A DNA stretch of 64,000 bases from Siphonodentalium dalli (GCA_032622095.1 CP136066.1:148083559-148147558); one strand, 5' to 3'; shown: positions 48,323 to 59,199, numbered from the stretch's first letter. Made by a program: numbers and translations. The notes: generated by a model not told the origin, from the sequence alone.

Positions 48323-48969
48323 TTAACCCTTTGAATCCTGAACGTTCAATTGTCCCAACCCGAGGCACCTGACATTGTATAGTGTTCCGACGACGTAACT
48401 CATAATGCTCTTAACTGGGACGTATATACATGTGTACATGCTCAACTATATGGCAATCTACTATGCTAATTGAACTAGACTAGTGTGCTGTGAAATATGT
48501 CACAATGTATTTCAACGAGACAGTCTACTCCACATTCAATATACATGTAGATTATATTGCGGATCCCTTTGGTCGCACTCTATATTTATAACGAAATTAT
48601 TATCCTTTGCCTATGATAAAAGGCGTTTCTTAAAATGCCCCTATGAGGATGTGCAAAGAAACAGTCTCCAATTTGGCTGCTAATTAGTCAGAGGTATGAA
48701 CATGTGACTCATTTGTGCATATTAGAAGCACAATTCAAGTTAATTTGTGCTTTGATCGCGAAATTTCTAACAAAATACTTCCCCCTTTTCCGACGATAAA
48801 AAGCGACTTGTTTCTCTCAAAATTAAGGCCTCTTCGCATGCGCGAAGAAGCAGATCCTATGTCATCAGTTTGCCTATCAAGGTCACATGGGTAAACATGT
48901 GATGCATGTGTGTAAAGTAGAAGTACAACTCTAGTTTATATGTGCATTTATTGTATTCCGGTGTAACAG

Positions 48970-49024
48970 GATATCTCCCCCCCCCTGGATATTTCCCCCC
49001 ACCCTGGATATCTTCCCCCCATGT
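48970..49024. repeat. C-tract cluster, left member of inverted pair
   Basis: Three C tracts separated by TGGATAT/ACCCTGGATATC motifs. The mirror image is at 51467-51515. Confidence 0.8.
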
Positions 49025-49153
49025 ACGACTAAAAAATAATTTCACTTATTTGATATTGTTTGGTTCTGAAATGGCCAGAAAAATGTTTTTTGAGATTGAA
49101 ATTTATTTTTTATTAATTCGTATTTTTTTTTTTTTTAAAGTGCCAAATATCAA

Positions 49154-49620
49154 GATATCCTGACCTGGACATTCCCCCCACCCAAACCCTGACTGAAACA
49201 ACTTTTTCTCAGAAGAAGTTAATTTCTCGCTGTTTCATGACTATATAAAGCAAAATAAGCGATAAAACCATAAGTTGATTTGTTGTCATGTAGGTGCTGG
49301 GTGGGGGGGGGGAAGATATCCTGACCTGAACATCTTCCCCCCCCACCCCAAACCCTGACTCAAACATCTTTTTCTTAGAAGAAGTTAATTTCTCGCCGTT
49401 TCATGAATATATAAAGCAAAATAAGCGATAAAACCATAAGATGATTTTTTGTCATGTAGGTGCTGGGTGGGGGGGGGGGGGGGGGAAGATATCCTGACCT
49501 GGACATTCCCCCCCCCCCCCCCCCACCCCAAACTCTGACTGAAACATCTTTTTCTCAGAAGAAGTTAATTTCTCGCTGTTTCATGACTATATAAAGCCAA
49601 ATAAGGCATGATGCTATGAT
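49154..49620 (+). repeat. Tandem array of about 165 bp units with paired G and C tracts
   Basis: Units begin at 'GATATCCTGACCTG' (49154, 49315, 49488). The second and third are preceded by G tracts (10 G at 49303-49312; 17 G at 49469-49485) and followed by C tracts (8 C at 49337-49344; 17 C at 49508-49524). The rest of the unit includes 'GAAGAAGTTAATTTCTCGC' and 'GCGATAAAACCATAAG'. Confidence 0.85.
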
Positions 49621-50594
49621 GCCTAACATATGTAGATAACTGCGGGCAGTGTCCCGTCATTTCAACGGATCCATTACTGTCTGATGGAGTACTCTTATAT
49701 GATATACTGTGAGACAAACTAACCATTTGTCCAAATGAAACATGGTTTCCACGAACATCTCCATGTCTTGCAATAGGTCTGTTTGGGGTGGATTTAGACA
49801 AATCCAGTCATCCATCAGACCTTAAGATACGACAAGAATCACTGAATTGTTTCTCGAAATTATTCTCGCGAAACTTTTCAATTTTCAGTGTTTTATGACA
49901 GACTTGATTCAGCATCTTCACAAATCTAAATTGATCCATGACTACAGTAAATGTTGGTGTATAAGTCGCATCTTTTCTTACCTGAATATATATAGCCCAG
50001 AATATTGGTACGCCTTATACAACGGTAACTCGAAATTTGGGGTGAAATCTTGACTCATTTTCGGAGAGTTTGAGCCACGACCGGAAAGTACACGCAAGTG
50101 TCGGGAAGACCTGGAGATATTCACAACAAATATCGGCGGAGATTCAGCCACAGAACTCTCCATAAAGAAGGATAATATTCATTGAATTAAAATATTGAAC
50201 ACAGTTATCTTACTCTTCACTATTATTAACTTTTATTCCCAAAATCCCGGAAAGAATGTGTGATATATTTAAACCGGATATGTGTGAAAAACGAAAGTAC
50301 AAATTCTGCATAAACAAAAATGGACTCGTCTTACGATTTCACCTCTAAAATAATTTTAATGGACTCATTATTACACCATTTATTATACATATATTTTTAT
50401 TATATTTATTATATCATATTATATACATTAGTATCTGAGAATTCAACGGCAAAACAGCAGCAAATTCACAAAACAGTTTTGGCGTCCTTGACCAGACTGT
50501 AACAATTTTGGACACGTGCACAATTGACCCACATTCAATGACAGCGGTGATATACTTTCATTAATACTGTGCGACTTTTGCACGTTCGTGTCGG

Positions 50595-50832
50595 TAGTCT
50601 TGCTTTTCGGACAGCCTCTTCGGCTCCTGAGCATTAGACTTCTGTTGTCTTACGGGCGATCTTGAAGATCCCCTCGACTTGAGTGTTTATCGGTCGATCT
50701 ACACGATCACCTGTTTATGTCTTGCTATTCGGACAGCCTCTTCGGCTCCTGAGCAATAGACTTGTGTCTTACGGGCGATCCTGAAGATCCCCTTGACTTG
50801 AGTGTTTATCGGTCGATCTACAAGATCACCTG
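50595..50832 (+). repeat. Tandem duplication of about 120 bp
   Basis: Two copies of a segment with 'CGGACAGCCTCTTCGGCTCC', 'CTTACGGGCGATC' and 'TTTATCGGTCGATCTACA', starting near 50595 and 50717. It is more GC-rich than the surroundings. Origin unknown. Confidence 0.85.
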
Positions 50833-51466
50833 GTCTGAATACTTTGACCTAGACCGACAATAATGTCTGACTTTCCTCCGGTTTCCTTGCGAAGTTCTGC
50901 CATTTTCCGTTCTTGCGAGGCAATCTTTTCCTCCAGAAATTGTAGCGCAACCATCGTTTGGTCTTATGCTTACGCAGATTATCCACTGGAGATTTACAGT
51001 AGACTCTGTCAGAGAAAAAACAGACGCCTCAGATTCTGACATTGTAAGAGCAGCACTAATTTTCAGCACGTCTGATTGTGAGCGCCAAGAAATCAAACTG
51101 AGTATACAGGTATGTGCAATGCGCATGCTCGGAATAACTAAAAACTTTAACTGGGAAACGGAACAAACGAAACGAAATGTTTCATGTTTCCGATTTTTGA
51201 GTGGCGGTTTGCGGAGGTTAAGATAAATCTAATTCTGTATGAATTATATCAGGTGAGTAGCTAATTTTTGAAATAAAATACCCAAGCCTGGACATTTAAA
51301 ATTTTTTTTTTTTATTATAAATGAAACAAAAATTCTGGCCATTTCAGGAACAATCAAATGCGTGAAGAAAAAAATTTAAATTTTTTTTTTAAATAAATAA
51401 AAAACATTTTTCTGGCCATTTCAGGACCAAACGATATCAAATGAGTGAAATTATTTTTTAGTCGTA

Positions 51467-51567
51467 CATGGGGGGGGGGGGGGGAAATATCCAGGGTGGG
51501 GGGGGGAGATATCCTAGGATATGTTCCCCCATGGGGGGGGGGGTGACTTATCCAGGGGGGGGGGGGG
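51467..51567. repeat. G-tract cluster, right member of inverted pair
   Basis: Four or more runs of 8 to 13 G spaced by short AT-containing linkers, mirroring 48970-49024. The plus strand could form G-quadruplexes. Confidence 0.8.
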
Positions 51568-51683
51568 ACATAACGTGGTACATCGGTCTCACGGGATATA
51601 GACATATAAGGATTGGACCGGTATTCCGTTCTCTCGGGTTCAAAGGGTTAATACTAGTAAATTTTGTGTTAACCCTTTATATA

Positions 51684-53943
51684 TTAAACCTTTCATGATG
51701 GGAGTTGTACTGGTGCAGCATTAATGATCCTGTGCCAGTGCATTCTCTTATATATGCAAGTCTCCCATAGAGAGCCTCGTATATAAGAGAATGCACTGGC
51801 GTACAAGGTCAAGGTAAATATAGTTTGGCCAATGTATTCTCTTATATATTTGAGGCTCCCTATGGGAGACTCATACAGCACTGCTCACAGTAAGCGACCT
51901 GCTTTAACGAGGTGTACATGCGTTAGTACCGCGGTATTACACCGCGTGATACCGCCAATTCACGGTTGCACTACTGTGTGGTACCGCAGTACCACCGGAA
52001 CGTTCGCGGTACCACCGCATTACCAACGGTAACGAATGCTAGTACCGCGGTGACATGCGGTAATGCACCGCGTAAAATGCGGTGACATTACCACGATGCG
52101 GTAGCGTTTTTTTGACGAGGTTAATGACGGGAGGCGATGTGTGACTGCCAACTGCAAACAAATGGCATTCGTCGACAGTCTCCATGAACTGTATTGCCAA
52201 TACACAATAGTGTGAGCCAAATGCAAAAAATGTGCGGCTGATTGTCTTATTGAGTGACTGAGTGCATCAAACAAATGAACATACAAAACAATTTAAATCA
52301 TCTTGGAATTCACTATGTGTTTTTTTTTGCAACAAACACTTTCAATTTAGTTAGTGTTTTTGTCGTTACTCAGATTTTGAGATTTGTGTGTAATTATCTT
52401 GCGCGAACCAAACAGACTTTTATATAGAGGCATACTTTTCCCCTTTCCAATGCCAAAACATGCATGCGTTTCATCCGAATCATGATTAGATAAGAATATG
52501 TGAAAATAATTTGTACCCTGAACTGCCAAGTACAGCAACTGCAATTCAACCGCTAAACGTTGCAAGAGATCAAACAATGGCACCCGACAATAATCACGGA
52601 CGCGCACGTGCTCAGTGACTGTTGACGTATCAAAATCAAATCTTTTCCAAGCGCAATACGTTGGTCTATTGTCAGAGAATTTACAATGTTCAGTTGCGAT
52701 ATGGACGCTTGAGTTTGAGCTATTTGGTACTGCATACAATGCAGAACATACAATTACCGGTATATATATTTTAGTTTTCATCCCTTTTATGTACCTCTAA
52801 TTTATTTGTACATGAAAGTTAAATGGAGACTTTTCACCCATCGTGAACCCCATGGTATCTGGAGACATGCACGTAACATGCACGTGCTCCATTGTTTGAT
52901 GTACCGGTAATTTACTGTGTGTCAATCACATGCTGTGACGTTGTTTCGAATCTCTGCATTACATTCGTTACTTTGAACTGTAATTACTGTAACTTCATTC
53001 TCCCGTCTAATTGGTCAATAAAATTTAACTTTTATCTATAACTTTCAACGATTTACGATTTTGAATCGGCCAATCACCATGTACTTGTACTTATTTTTGT
53101 GTCGTGCTGATCACGGTATCGGTATCTCTCACCCACAAACTTCGCGGTAACATCAAATTAGAATTACATCAGCATTGTCCAGAAATTGTGCACCTGCTAC
53201 ATCGTAACTGGTTGATCAAAGAAAGGACCATAATGCCACGGCTTTGTCTTTAACTATTCAAAAGACATAATTCAGTATTGATTGTAAATTTATATCGGTA
53301 TCACTGCATGTCGCATGGGACCTTGTTTATACGAAATGTCGCTTTATTTGTGTTTCACTTTTATGTTTTGATTTTGGTACGGGGAAAATATATGTAGTCG
53401 GAAAAAAGTTTAGGGTCGGCATCCAGAAACCGAAATACCAGAAACACACCTATTTTTTGTTTTTGGCATAAGATATAGAAGTTATACATCATATATCCAA
53501 CCGCGTGACACTATCGTGCATACACAGCCCGAGAGAGAATGAAGGCGGTACCATCCTTACAATAATGTATTTTTTCTTCCCAAGATCACGATTTGGATTC
53601 CTGCTGGCCGCCTAGTTTGTTTCACGCATGCTTTCACTTCGCGGTGGAGGGCGGTAATTTGAACGCGGTCACGAAAAAAATAACGCGGTAACGAGCACCA
53701 ATAACGCGGTGATCTGCGGTAACCAGCAGTAAGAATACCGCCCAGTACCTTTATAATGTCAACCGCCCTCCACTGCGGTACAAAATAATAAACGCGCTAT
53801 TCTGGTGGTATCAACGCGGTAAGTACCGTCCCATAACCTCGTTAAACAGGTTGCTTAATAAGAGCATAGCTGTATATATTAAAGAATGCATTGGCACATG
53901 ATTTTCACAAAATTTCAGGAAGCTCCAGTCATGGGAAGGTTAA
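51684..53943 (+). mobile_element. R3 double-hairpin MITE split by a 2.0 kb insertion
   Basis: Left part 51684-51875 from TTAA through the second hairpin's left arm; right part 53873-53943 from 'TATATTAAAGAATGCATTGG' to TTAA (53940-53943). Other R3 copies show the uninterrupted order. Confidence 0.8.
51876..53872. mobile_element. 2.0 kb TA-flanked TIR element with dense GCGGTA subterminal motifs
   Basis: Ends CAGCACTGCTC...TAAGCGACCTGCTTTAACG and, in mirror, CAGCTATGCTC...TAAGCAACCTG.TTTAACG, an imperfect TIR of about 40 bases. TA on both sides (51874-51875, 53873-53874) sits inside an R3 copy, so the insertion point is certain. Inside each end, about ten to thirteen ACCGC/GCGGT motifs occur within roughly 200 bases (51910-52110 and 53640-53830). 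The centre is ordinary AT-rich DNA with a 144-codon minus-strand ORF (52347-52781) that I do not recognise. TA target and CAG ends suggest Tc1/mariner-type mobilisation. Confidence 0.8.
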
Positions 53944-54036
53944 TGTAGCCCAGTTACACTGTATGGTATCTTTAGTCCCATTGGGATAGTCCCACATCTA
54001 GTTTTGATTGGTACAACTTTTGCACCAGCCAAGGTC

Positions 54037-54504
54037 TTAAAGGCCCACTTAATTTTCGAGTCGCTGATTTTTTTTTTTTATAGTGACTTGATATGCAGTT
54101 TTAATAACAATCTATACCATAATTCTTCACCATTTGAAACATCTGTGTCTCAGATGATGCCCATAGAGAAATAGAAAACAGCTGAAATCATAGAAAAATT
54201 ACCCCTGTTTTGGCTCCCAGAATGCAACAGAATTCAAACATAAGATGAATTTTCAATGAAAGGGGAATATCTGTATCTTTCAGATATAGAGTTATTCCAC
54301 CTTCATTGAAAATAATACACTTATTACTACAATCTAGATGACAAACACATGTTGGTAACTCAACAAAAACAACATGTTCACAGTTTATTACACCGGATAA
54401 GTTGATAATATAATGTTTTGGAGCTTCCTCTTTCAAATGGTATATTATATGGCATATATTTTATATATGTGATCTGGGGGTTCGAAAATTAAGTGGGCCT
54501 TTAA
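54037..54504 (+). mobile_element. TTAA element family 'AGGCCCAC', complete copy
   Basis: 460 bases between TTAA (54037-54040 and 54501-54504). The left AGGCCCACTTAATTTTCGA is mirrored exactly by TCGAAAATTAAGTGGGCCT. A decayed inner hairpin lies on 'CAATGAAAGGGGAATA'. No ORF of note. It is the reference for the copies at 185, 22188 and 31985. Confidence 0.88.
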
Positions 54505-54737
54505 TCCTCTTGGCACACTGCTCATTCATTGTTATGGTACACCTGTCATATCTGCTCATGATTTATCAATGCTCCTGTTGCTTATCAGGCCAGAGAAAAG
54601 ATGTGCTATTAGTGCTACCAGAAATACTCTCACAGACTTTTATTGTTTTTGAAGTGACTGATCTCCTGCAGAATTCATGAGATATAATATGCACCTTACA
54701 GGTGCATTCATGTATGGTGCATTCTGGAAATTAACCC

Positions 54738-55490
54738 TTAACCCTTCCATGACTGGAGCTTTCTGAAATTTTGTGAAAACCCTGTGCCAATGCTTGCATT
54801 CTCTTATGTACATGTATGCTTGTCACCCATAGGAAGCCTTGCATATATAAGAGAATGCATTGGACTAATAATATTTACCTTGACATTGTAAGCCAGTTCA
54901 TTGTCCCCTGAAAAATTTATTTTTGTGGGAATATAGAAACGGGCTCTGTCCGTTCGTCTGTCCGTCACACTTTTGAGTACCTTCATGGTGTAATCATCTC
55001 CTCCTACAGATTTCATCCCAGAGATTTGAAACTTCAGAATATTGTTGCCCATATATTGAAGATGTGCAACATGTATATAGATGACTGAAAAATTATTTTT
55101 TAACAGAGTTATTAACCCTTTTCGACTTAGAAAGTTTCAACATTTTTTATAATTTTCTGTTTGAGGGTACCTTCATGGTGTAATCAACTCCTCCTACAGT
55201 TTTGATCGTAGATATTTGAAACTTCAGAGTATTGTTACCCACATATTGGAGATGTGCAACGTGTATATAGATAACGGAAGTTTTTTTTTTATGGAGTTAT
55301 TAACCCTTTTCGACTTAGAAAATTTCAACATTTCTTAAAATTTCTTTAACAAAGCGGCATCAACTTGCCACATTTTCGGGGGACACTGTGGTCGGCTGAC
55401 CTTTTATTCTCTTATATATGCGGGGCTCCCTTTTCAAGGGAGACTTGCACATATAAGAGCATGCACTGGCACAGGATCTTTAAAGGCAAG
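54738..55490 (+). mobile_element. R3 MITE split by a Helentron-like insert
   Basis: TTAACCCTTCCATGACTGGA (54738) through the first hairpin to 'AGCCAGTTCATT'. After the insert, 'CTCTTATATATGCGGGGCTC' to 'GGCACAGGATCTTTAA'. The extreme right end is lost. Confidence 0.7.
54903..55406 (+). mobile_element. Helentron-like insert with two cores of about 175 bp
   Basis: GTCCCCTGAAAAATT at the left and an imperfect mirror (TTTTCGGGGGACACTG) near the right. A GTCC/GTCT run (54947-54966) and two cores sharing 'TACCTTCATGGTGTAATCA', 'GATATTTGAAACTTCAGA' and 'ACCCTTTTCGACTTAGAAA'. It splits an R3 copy with no obvious target duplication. Confidence 0.65.
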
Positions 55491-55572
55491 GATGGCCTTC
55501 ATTATAAGTTATAATTTAGAAATAACAGTTACCAAATTAGGAAAATTTCCTCAAGAATATACTAATAGTATA

Positions 55573-56318
55573 CCTTAAATACTCGTATTTAAATTCGCGC
55601 AGTACTATTTTTCGCCCACCCATCGGTGCGCGAATTTAAAACTGAGCGAAAAATAGTACGACTAATGAGTTTAAACTGATTAACCACAGAGAAAACAAGA
55701 TCGAGGGTTATGTTGATGAGTTACACATTACGAAAGTTTGGACACTGAATAGACATTTACGCCTATATACATGTAGCCCTATATTTACATTCGGTCAACC
55801 AATATAAAAAATAAAAAATCATTACTCAATGCCAAGCGACGTACAAATCATGATAACGTCGACGATGTTGAAATGCTTGTAAGAAATACACATATTCTAG
55901 ATTGCATGTGCATGAAAGCACGTCCCCTATTCACCACTCTGGAGTGACCATACAGTCTGAGTTAGTTAGGTCATCCCAACCCACAGCCGAGTGTTGATTT
56001 TTCTGGAGTCAGTTTCCTTCTCGGTTGTGGTTTTCTGTTTTCGAGTTTAATTCATTTATGTCCATGCAGTCCGTAACTATTTCAATATCAGAATAATTAT
56101 TTGGAGCATATAAACATCCATCATCGCAAAAAAAATTATAATGCATTCATGGTTTTACATGATGTAAAGCCGCTTTGATCGTGTTTAATATACTCAAGTA
56201 TCTTCAGATCCACGACTTTTATGAAAATATATCTGTCAGTTTTAAATTCGCGCATATACGAGCGCGAATTCAAAACTGAGCGATAAATAGTACTGCGCGA
56301 ATTTAAATATGAGTAAGG
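55573..56318. mobile_element. 746 bp TIR element with self-folding ends, TA-flanked
   Basis: Left CCTTAAATACTCGTATTTAA..ATTCGCGCAGTACTATT and right mirror CCTTACTCATATTTAA..ATTCGCGCAGTACTATT, with TA outside both. Each end is itself palindromic (55589-55663; 56244-56305) through 'GCGCGAATTTAAAACTGAGCG'. No ORF. Superfamily not established; TA and CC ends would fit a Tc1/pogo-like relative. Confidence 0.7.
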
Positions 56319-56792
56319 TAATATAATGATAGTATGAATGTGATATATTATCTACAAAACACACTTTTTATGAACCGAGCATTTGTTTATATACAGCATG
56401 TGAAGAGTGTGATAAGCAAAACACTCAACACTGTGGCAATTTTTAAAGGAGAGTGATTTATGGTGACCAATTGAACACTGATATCTTAAAAGGCAAGGAT
56501 TTAATAGCAAACTCTATACCATATGTTGTAAACAACTTGGTGGCATTTCTAACCAAAGTTCACTTATAGTGATGTCTCTGCGGTTTACAGTGGTTTTCTT
56601 CTTGCATACCCTTTACGTACTGTTCCTTTACATTACGTGTCGTTTTGTTTGCATAACACAGAGTACTAACATGGAAATGTACGTAATATTTATGATTGGT
56701 ATAAGTTTGTTTATAATATAATATTCTTTCTGTTCATGGTGGTTTTAATGGATGTGACTATTTTAACAGCAATACCCACCACAATTGCTTAC
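56319..56792. other. No recognisable feature
   Basis: Unassigned DNA. Confidence 0.4.
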
Positions 56793-56840
56793 CATATCTT
56801 TAATGCTGCACCAGCACAGCTCCCATCATGAAAGGGTTAA
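56793..56840 (+). mobile_element. R3 MITE, right terminal fragment
   Basis: 'CATATCTTTAATGCTGCACC' to 'CCCATCATGAAAGGGTTAA'. Confidence 0.65.
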
Positions 56841-56995
56841 AGTTAACATATTTCTCCCCTTGCATGGTAACATTATCATTATGTTGGAAAGTTGAGTATC
56901 TTAATCACAACAAAAACTGAATTAGAATTTTACATTAAACATATTCTCCTGGCGTTAAATTCTCTCGAATAAAGCTCTGGTTTCTTACTCTCAAC

Positions 56996-57575
56996 CCTTT
57001 CTTTACAAAATACTCATTGATGAACTATAGAACTTTGTGGAACTATAGAAATGATCGGTGTTGTTGAATATATTCAACAAATGACCATAGGCTGTTTGTT
57101 CAACTAATTATCTGAACATTTCCCACCAATTAATAGGAATCCTTCTGCTCGTGTATTATTTGTTTTTCTGGCTGTTGTCTGCTTTTATTACCTGAACACC
57201 CATCCGAGTGAATACTAGACCGCTCCAATGTATACTTTGGCTGAAGGGGTCACTCTCACCAAAAAAAGTGCTGAAGGGTACACAGGGTTTGAAAATGTGC
57301 TGAAGGGTACACAGGGTTTGTGATCGGCACGAACACCATTACTTAAATTGTGTTTATGAAAGTCTGGCACCCATTAGCAGTTTGTTTTCAGTACATTTTA
57401 ATATTCATTGGAACATATGGCAGATACGAAAACTGAATGTCCTTTAGAACGACATTTCAAACCCTGTGTACCCTTCAGCACATTTTGAAAATCCTGTGTA
57501 CCCTTCAGCACTTTTTTTGGTGAGAGTGACCCCTTCAGCTATACTTTGTGGGAGATTCCATTTAGTAAAGTAATG
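56996..57575 (+). mobile_element. R8 TTAA MITE copy carrying a Mutator-like MITE
   Basis: 'CAACCCTTTCTTTACAAAAT' at the left, 'CACCCATCCGAGTGAATACT' and 'GACCGCTCCAATGTATACTT' in the middle, interrupted at 57240-57539, then 'GTGGGAGATTCCATTTAGTA'. Other R8 copies (7043, 7978) show the uninterrupted middle. Confidence 0.7.
57240..57539. mobile_element. 300 bp Mutator-like MITE with 9 bp target duplication
   Basis: GCTGAAGGGGTCACTCTCAC faces its mirror ending GTGACCCCTTCAGC. TIRs of about 80 bases are near-perfect, and each contains two copies of 'GTGCTGAAGGGTACACAGG'. TATACTTTG stands on both sides (57231-57239, 57540-57548), and the R8 paralogues show that sequence once. Nine-base duplications are typical of Mutator-like elements. 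Confidence 0.88.
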
Positions 57576-57709
57576 CTTTAATATAATGATCCAAGGGGGC
57601 CACACCGCTGTAGCAAAATCACTCAGAATCATGTTTCCAGATTCATTTAGAATGTTGTTGTAAAGGTTTGAATGAAAATTTTTCCTCTTGTCATATTGCA
57701 ATAGATCTT

Positions 57710-57841
57710 TTACCCTTTCATGACGGGAGCCACGTAATGCACTGGCTTACATGGTCAAGGTAAATAATGTTAGGCCAATGTAATCTCTTTAGCACAGGGT
57801 TTTCGCAAACTTTCAGGAAGCTCCAGTCATGGAAGAGTTAA
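57710..57841 (+). mobile_element. R3 MITE, internally deleted
   Basis: 'TACCCTTTCATGACGGGAGC' at the left, 'GGTCAAGGTAAATAATGTTA' in the middle, 'CTCCAGTCATGGAAGAGTTA' at the right. Both hairpins are largely lost. Right TTAA at 57838-57841. Confidence 0.75.
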
Positions 57842-58757
57842 TAATTCTGATGCTGATTGTCATAATAAAGAATACATTCCAAACATTGGAAAATATTTGC
57901 TCATTAGAACAATCTATTCAGCATTTAAAGTGTAATAATAGATGCCTTTTGGTTGACTTCCTCCGCAATGAGGACACAACATTAAGTCTGGGGTTCAAAT
58001 GTATCCTCAGCTGCCACTTGATTTGTTGAACTTTATCATCAACATTTCCTAAAAATGATTGAATGGGAATTAAAAAGGCACTTCTCTACTTGTTGTTTTG
58101 TTGTTTGCTCATGTTATCTGACCACCCCTACAAATAAAGAATGAACCATTCTAGGGTTTACTTTTAGAATTGAATGGGAGAATCTATTCATCATTCTGAG
58201 GGTTAAAAGCTCCACGTAGATGCCTTCTAGTTGACATCCTACGCAATGTTGACACAACATAGTCTGGGGTTCAAATGTTTCCTTAGCTGCCACTTGATTC
58301 CTAAGATAATGGATATATTGTGTTTGCTGCAGTCGTCAAGGCTGCGACTTGCATTTGCGAGGCTCCTGCGTGATTTACTAGAATCTATCACATCATTCAC
58401 ATGCTAATTTCCGCACAGTTCAATCTGAGTCTGATAGGCTCATATGAGTTTCAGCATACTGATTTCCACATCTAAATTTTGTGTGTATTTTTTGCTTTCT
58501 TTTCTATCCAGGGATGTGATAGACGGTCTCTGTTGCGGGAGGAGGGGGGGGGGGGAGCACATTGAAACTTCCAACTGCACCCACCCCACCATTTGCACCC
58601 TACTGTTAATATTTCCCAACTGGTACCCCAAACTTTCCAACTTTGGAAACTTCCAAGAATACTCATTTTGCTTACTCTTTGTAAATGTAGAATTACATTA
58701 TTCACGTCCCATTTGTTGATTTAAGTATATTTTATCGAGGTTTTGGATCATGTAATA
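57842..58757. other. R8 remnants and unassigned DNA
   Basis: 57945-58020 and 58218-58310 share 'GTTGACTTCCTCCGCAATG' and 'GTCTGGGGTTCAAATGT', a local duplication about 270 bases apart. 58095-58205 has R8 middle and right phrases ('ACCATTCTAGGGTTTACTTT'). 58509-58590 holds an isolated hAT-like end ('CCAGGGATGTGATAGAC'). No gene. Confidence 0.45.
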
Positions 58758-58893
58758 AATAGAATCTACAACTCGTCTCCAGTTTATAGCAGAATTTACA
58801 AAATGAGTCCAGTATAAAATGAGGTCTGGACTGAGCCTTTGGCGGGTTTTGGATCCCGCTATAAACTGGGGACGAGTTGTAGATCCTCTATAA
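58758..58893. repeat. Inverted repeat, possible MITE (about 135 bp)
   Basis: 'TAGAATCTACAACTCGTCTC' plus CAGTTTATAGC faces 'GCTATAAACTGGGGACGAGT' plus TGTAGAT. No duplication of flanking bases could be settled. Confidence 0.55.
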
Positions 58894-59024
58894 AGATACT
58901 AAAGACTGCTATTAATTAAAATAGTATTAGGGCTGGCACAGAAACTTTTTTATAAACTTTATGTAACTGATTTCATGTGATATCGTTGTTATTTAATTAT
59001 TACCAATTTACCACTTTGAAATTG

Positions 59025-59167
59025 TTAACCGTTCAATGACTGGATTGTCCTGAAATTTTGCAAAAACCCTCGCATATATAATAAGAGAATAAATGGGCCT
59101 AACAATATTTACCTTGACTTTGTAAGCCAGTGCATTCTCTTATATATGCGAGGCTCCCTATGGGAAT
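59025..59167 (+). mobile_element. R3 MITE, left part
   Basis: TTAACCGTTCAATGACTGGA, then 'CTCGCATATATAATAAGAGA', the 'AATATTTACCTTGACTTTGT' spacer and the left arm of the second hairpin. The right end is missing. Confidence 0.7.
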
Positions 59168-59199
59168 CCTACTTCCTTCTGCACTTGTAAGTTGTATTA

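Larger units (their letters stand above)
48323..51651. mobile_element. 3.3 kb TTAA-flanked composite with CCCTTTGAAYCC ends
   Basis: TTAACCCTTTGAATCC (48323) is mirrored by GGGTTCAAAGGGTTAA ending 51651, and 'GAACG' recurs just inside on both sides. Inside, a second inverted pair (about 48960-49090 against 51395-51510) carries the C/G tracts and 'ATGTACGACTAAAAAATAAT'. No transposase is recognisable; ORFs are at most 102 codons. The small TIR and TTAA suggest a piggyBac-like non-autonomous element that has taken up other repeats. Confidence 0.55.

Noticed and set aside
49154-49620. CRISPR-like array
   Set aside because: The units are about 165 bp direct repeats without unique spacers, in a eukaryotic genome.
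49940-50030. Phrases like 'GTGTATAAGTCGCATC' and 'GTACGCCTTATAC' recalling pogo/Tigger-type MITE ends
   Set aside because: No mirrored partner or TA-flanked pair was found in the window.
52347-52781. 144-codon minus-strand ORF in the 2.0 kb TA-flanked element
   Set aside because: No recognisable domain or catalytic motif, overlapping ORFs on the other strand and in another frame, and a length possible by chance in 64 kb. Not called as a transposase or gene.
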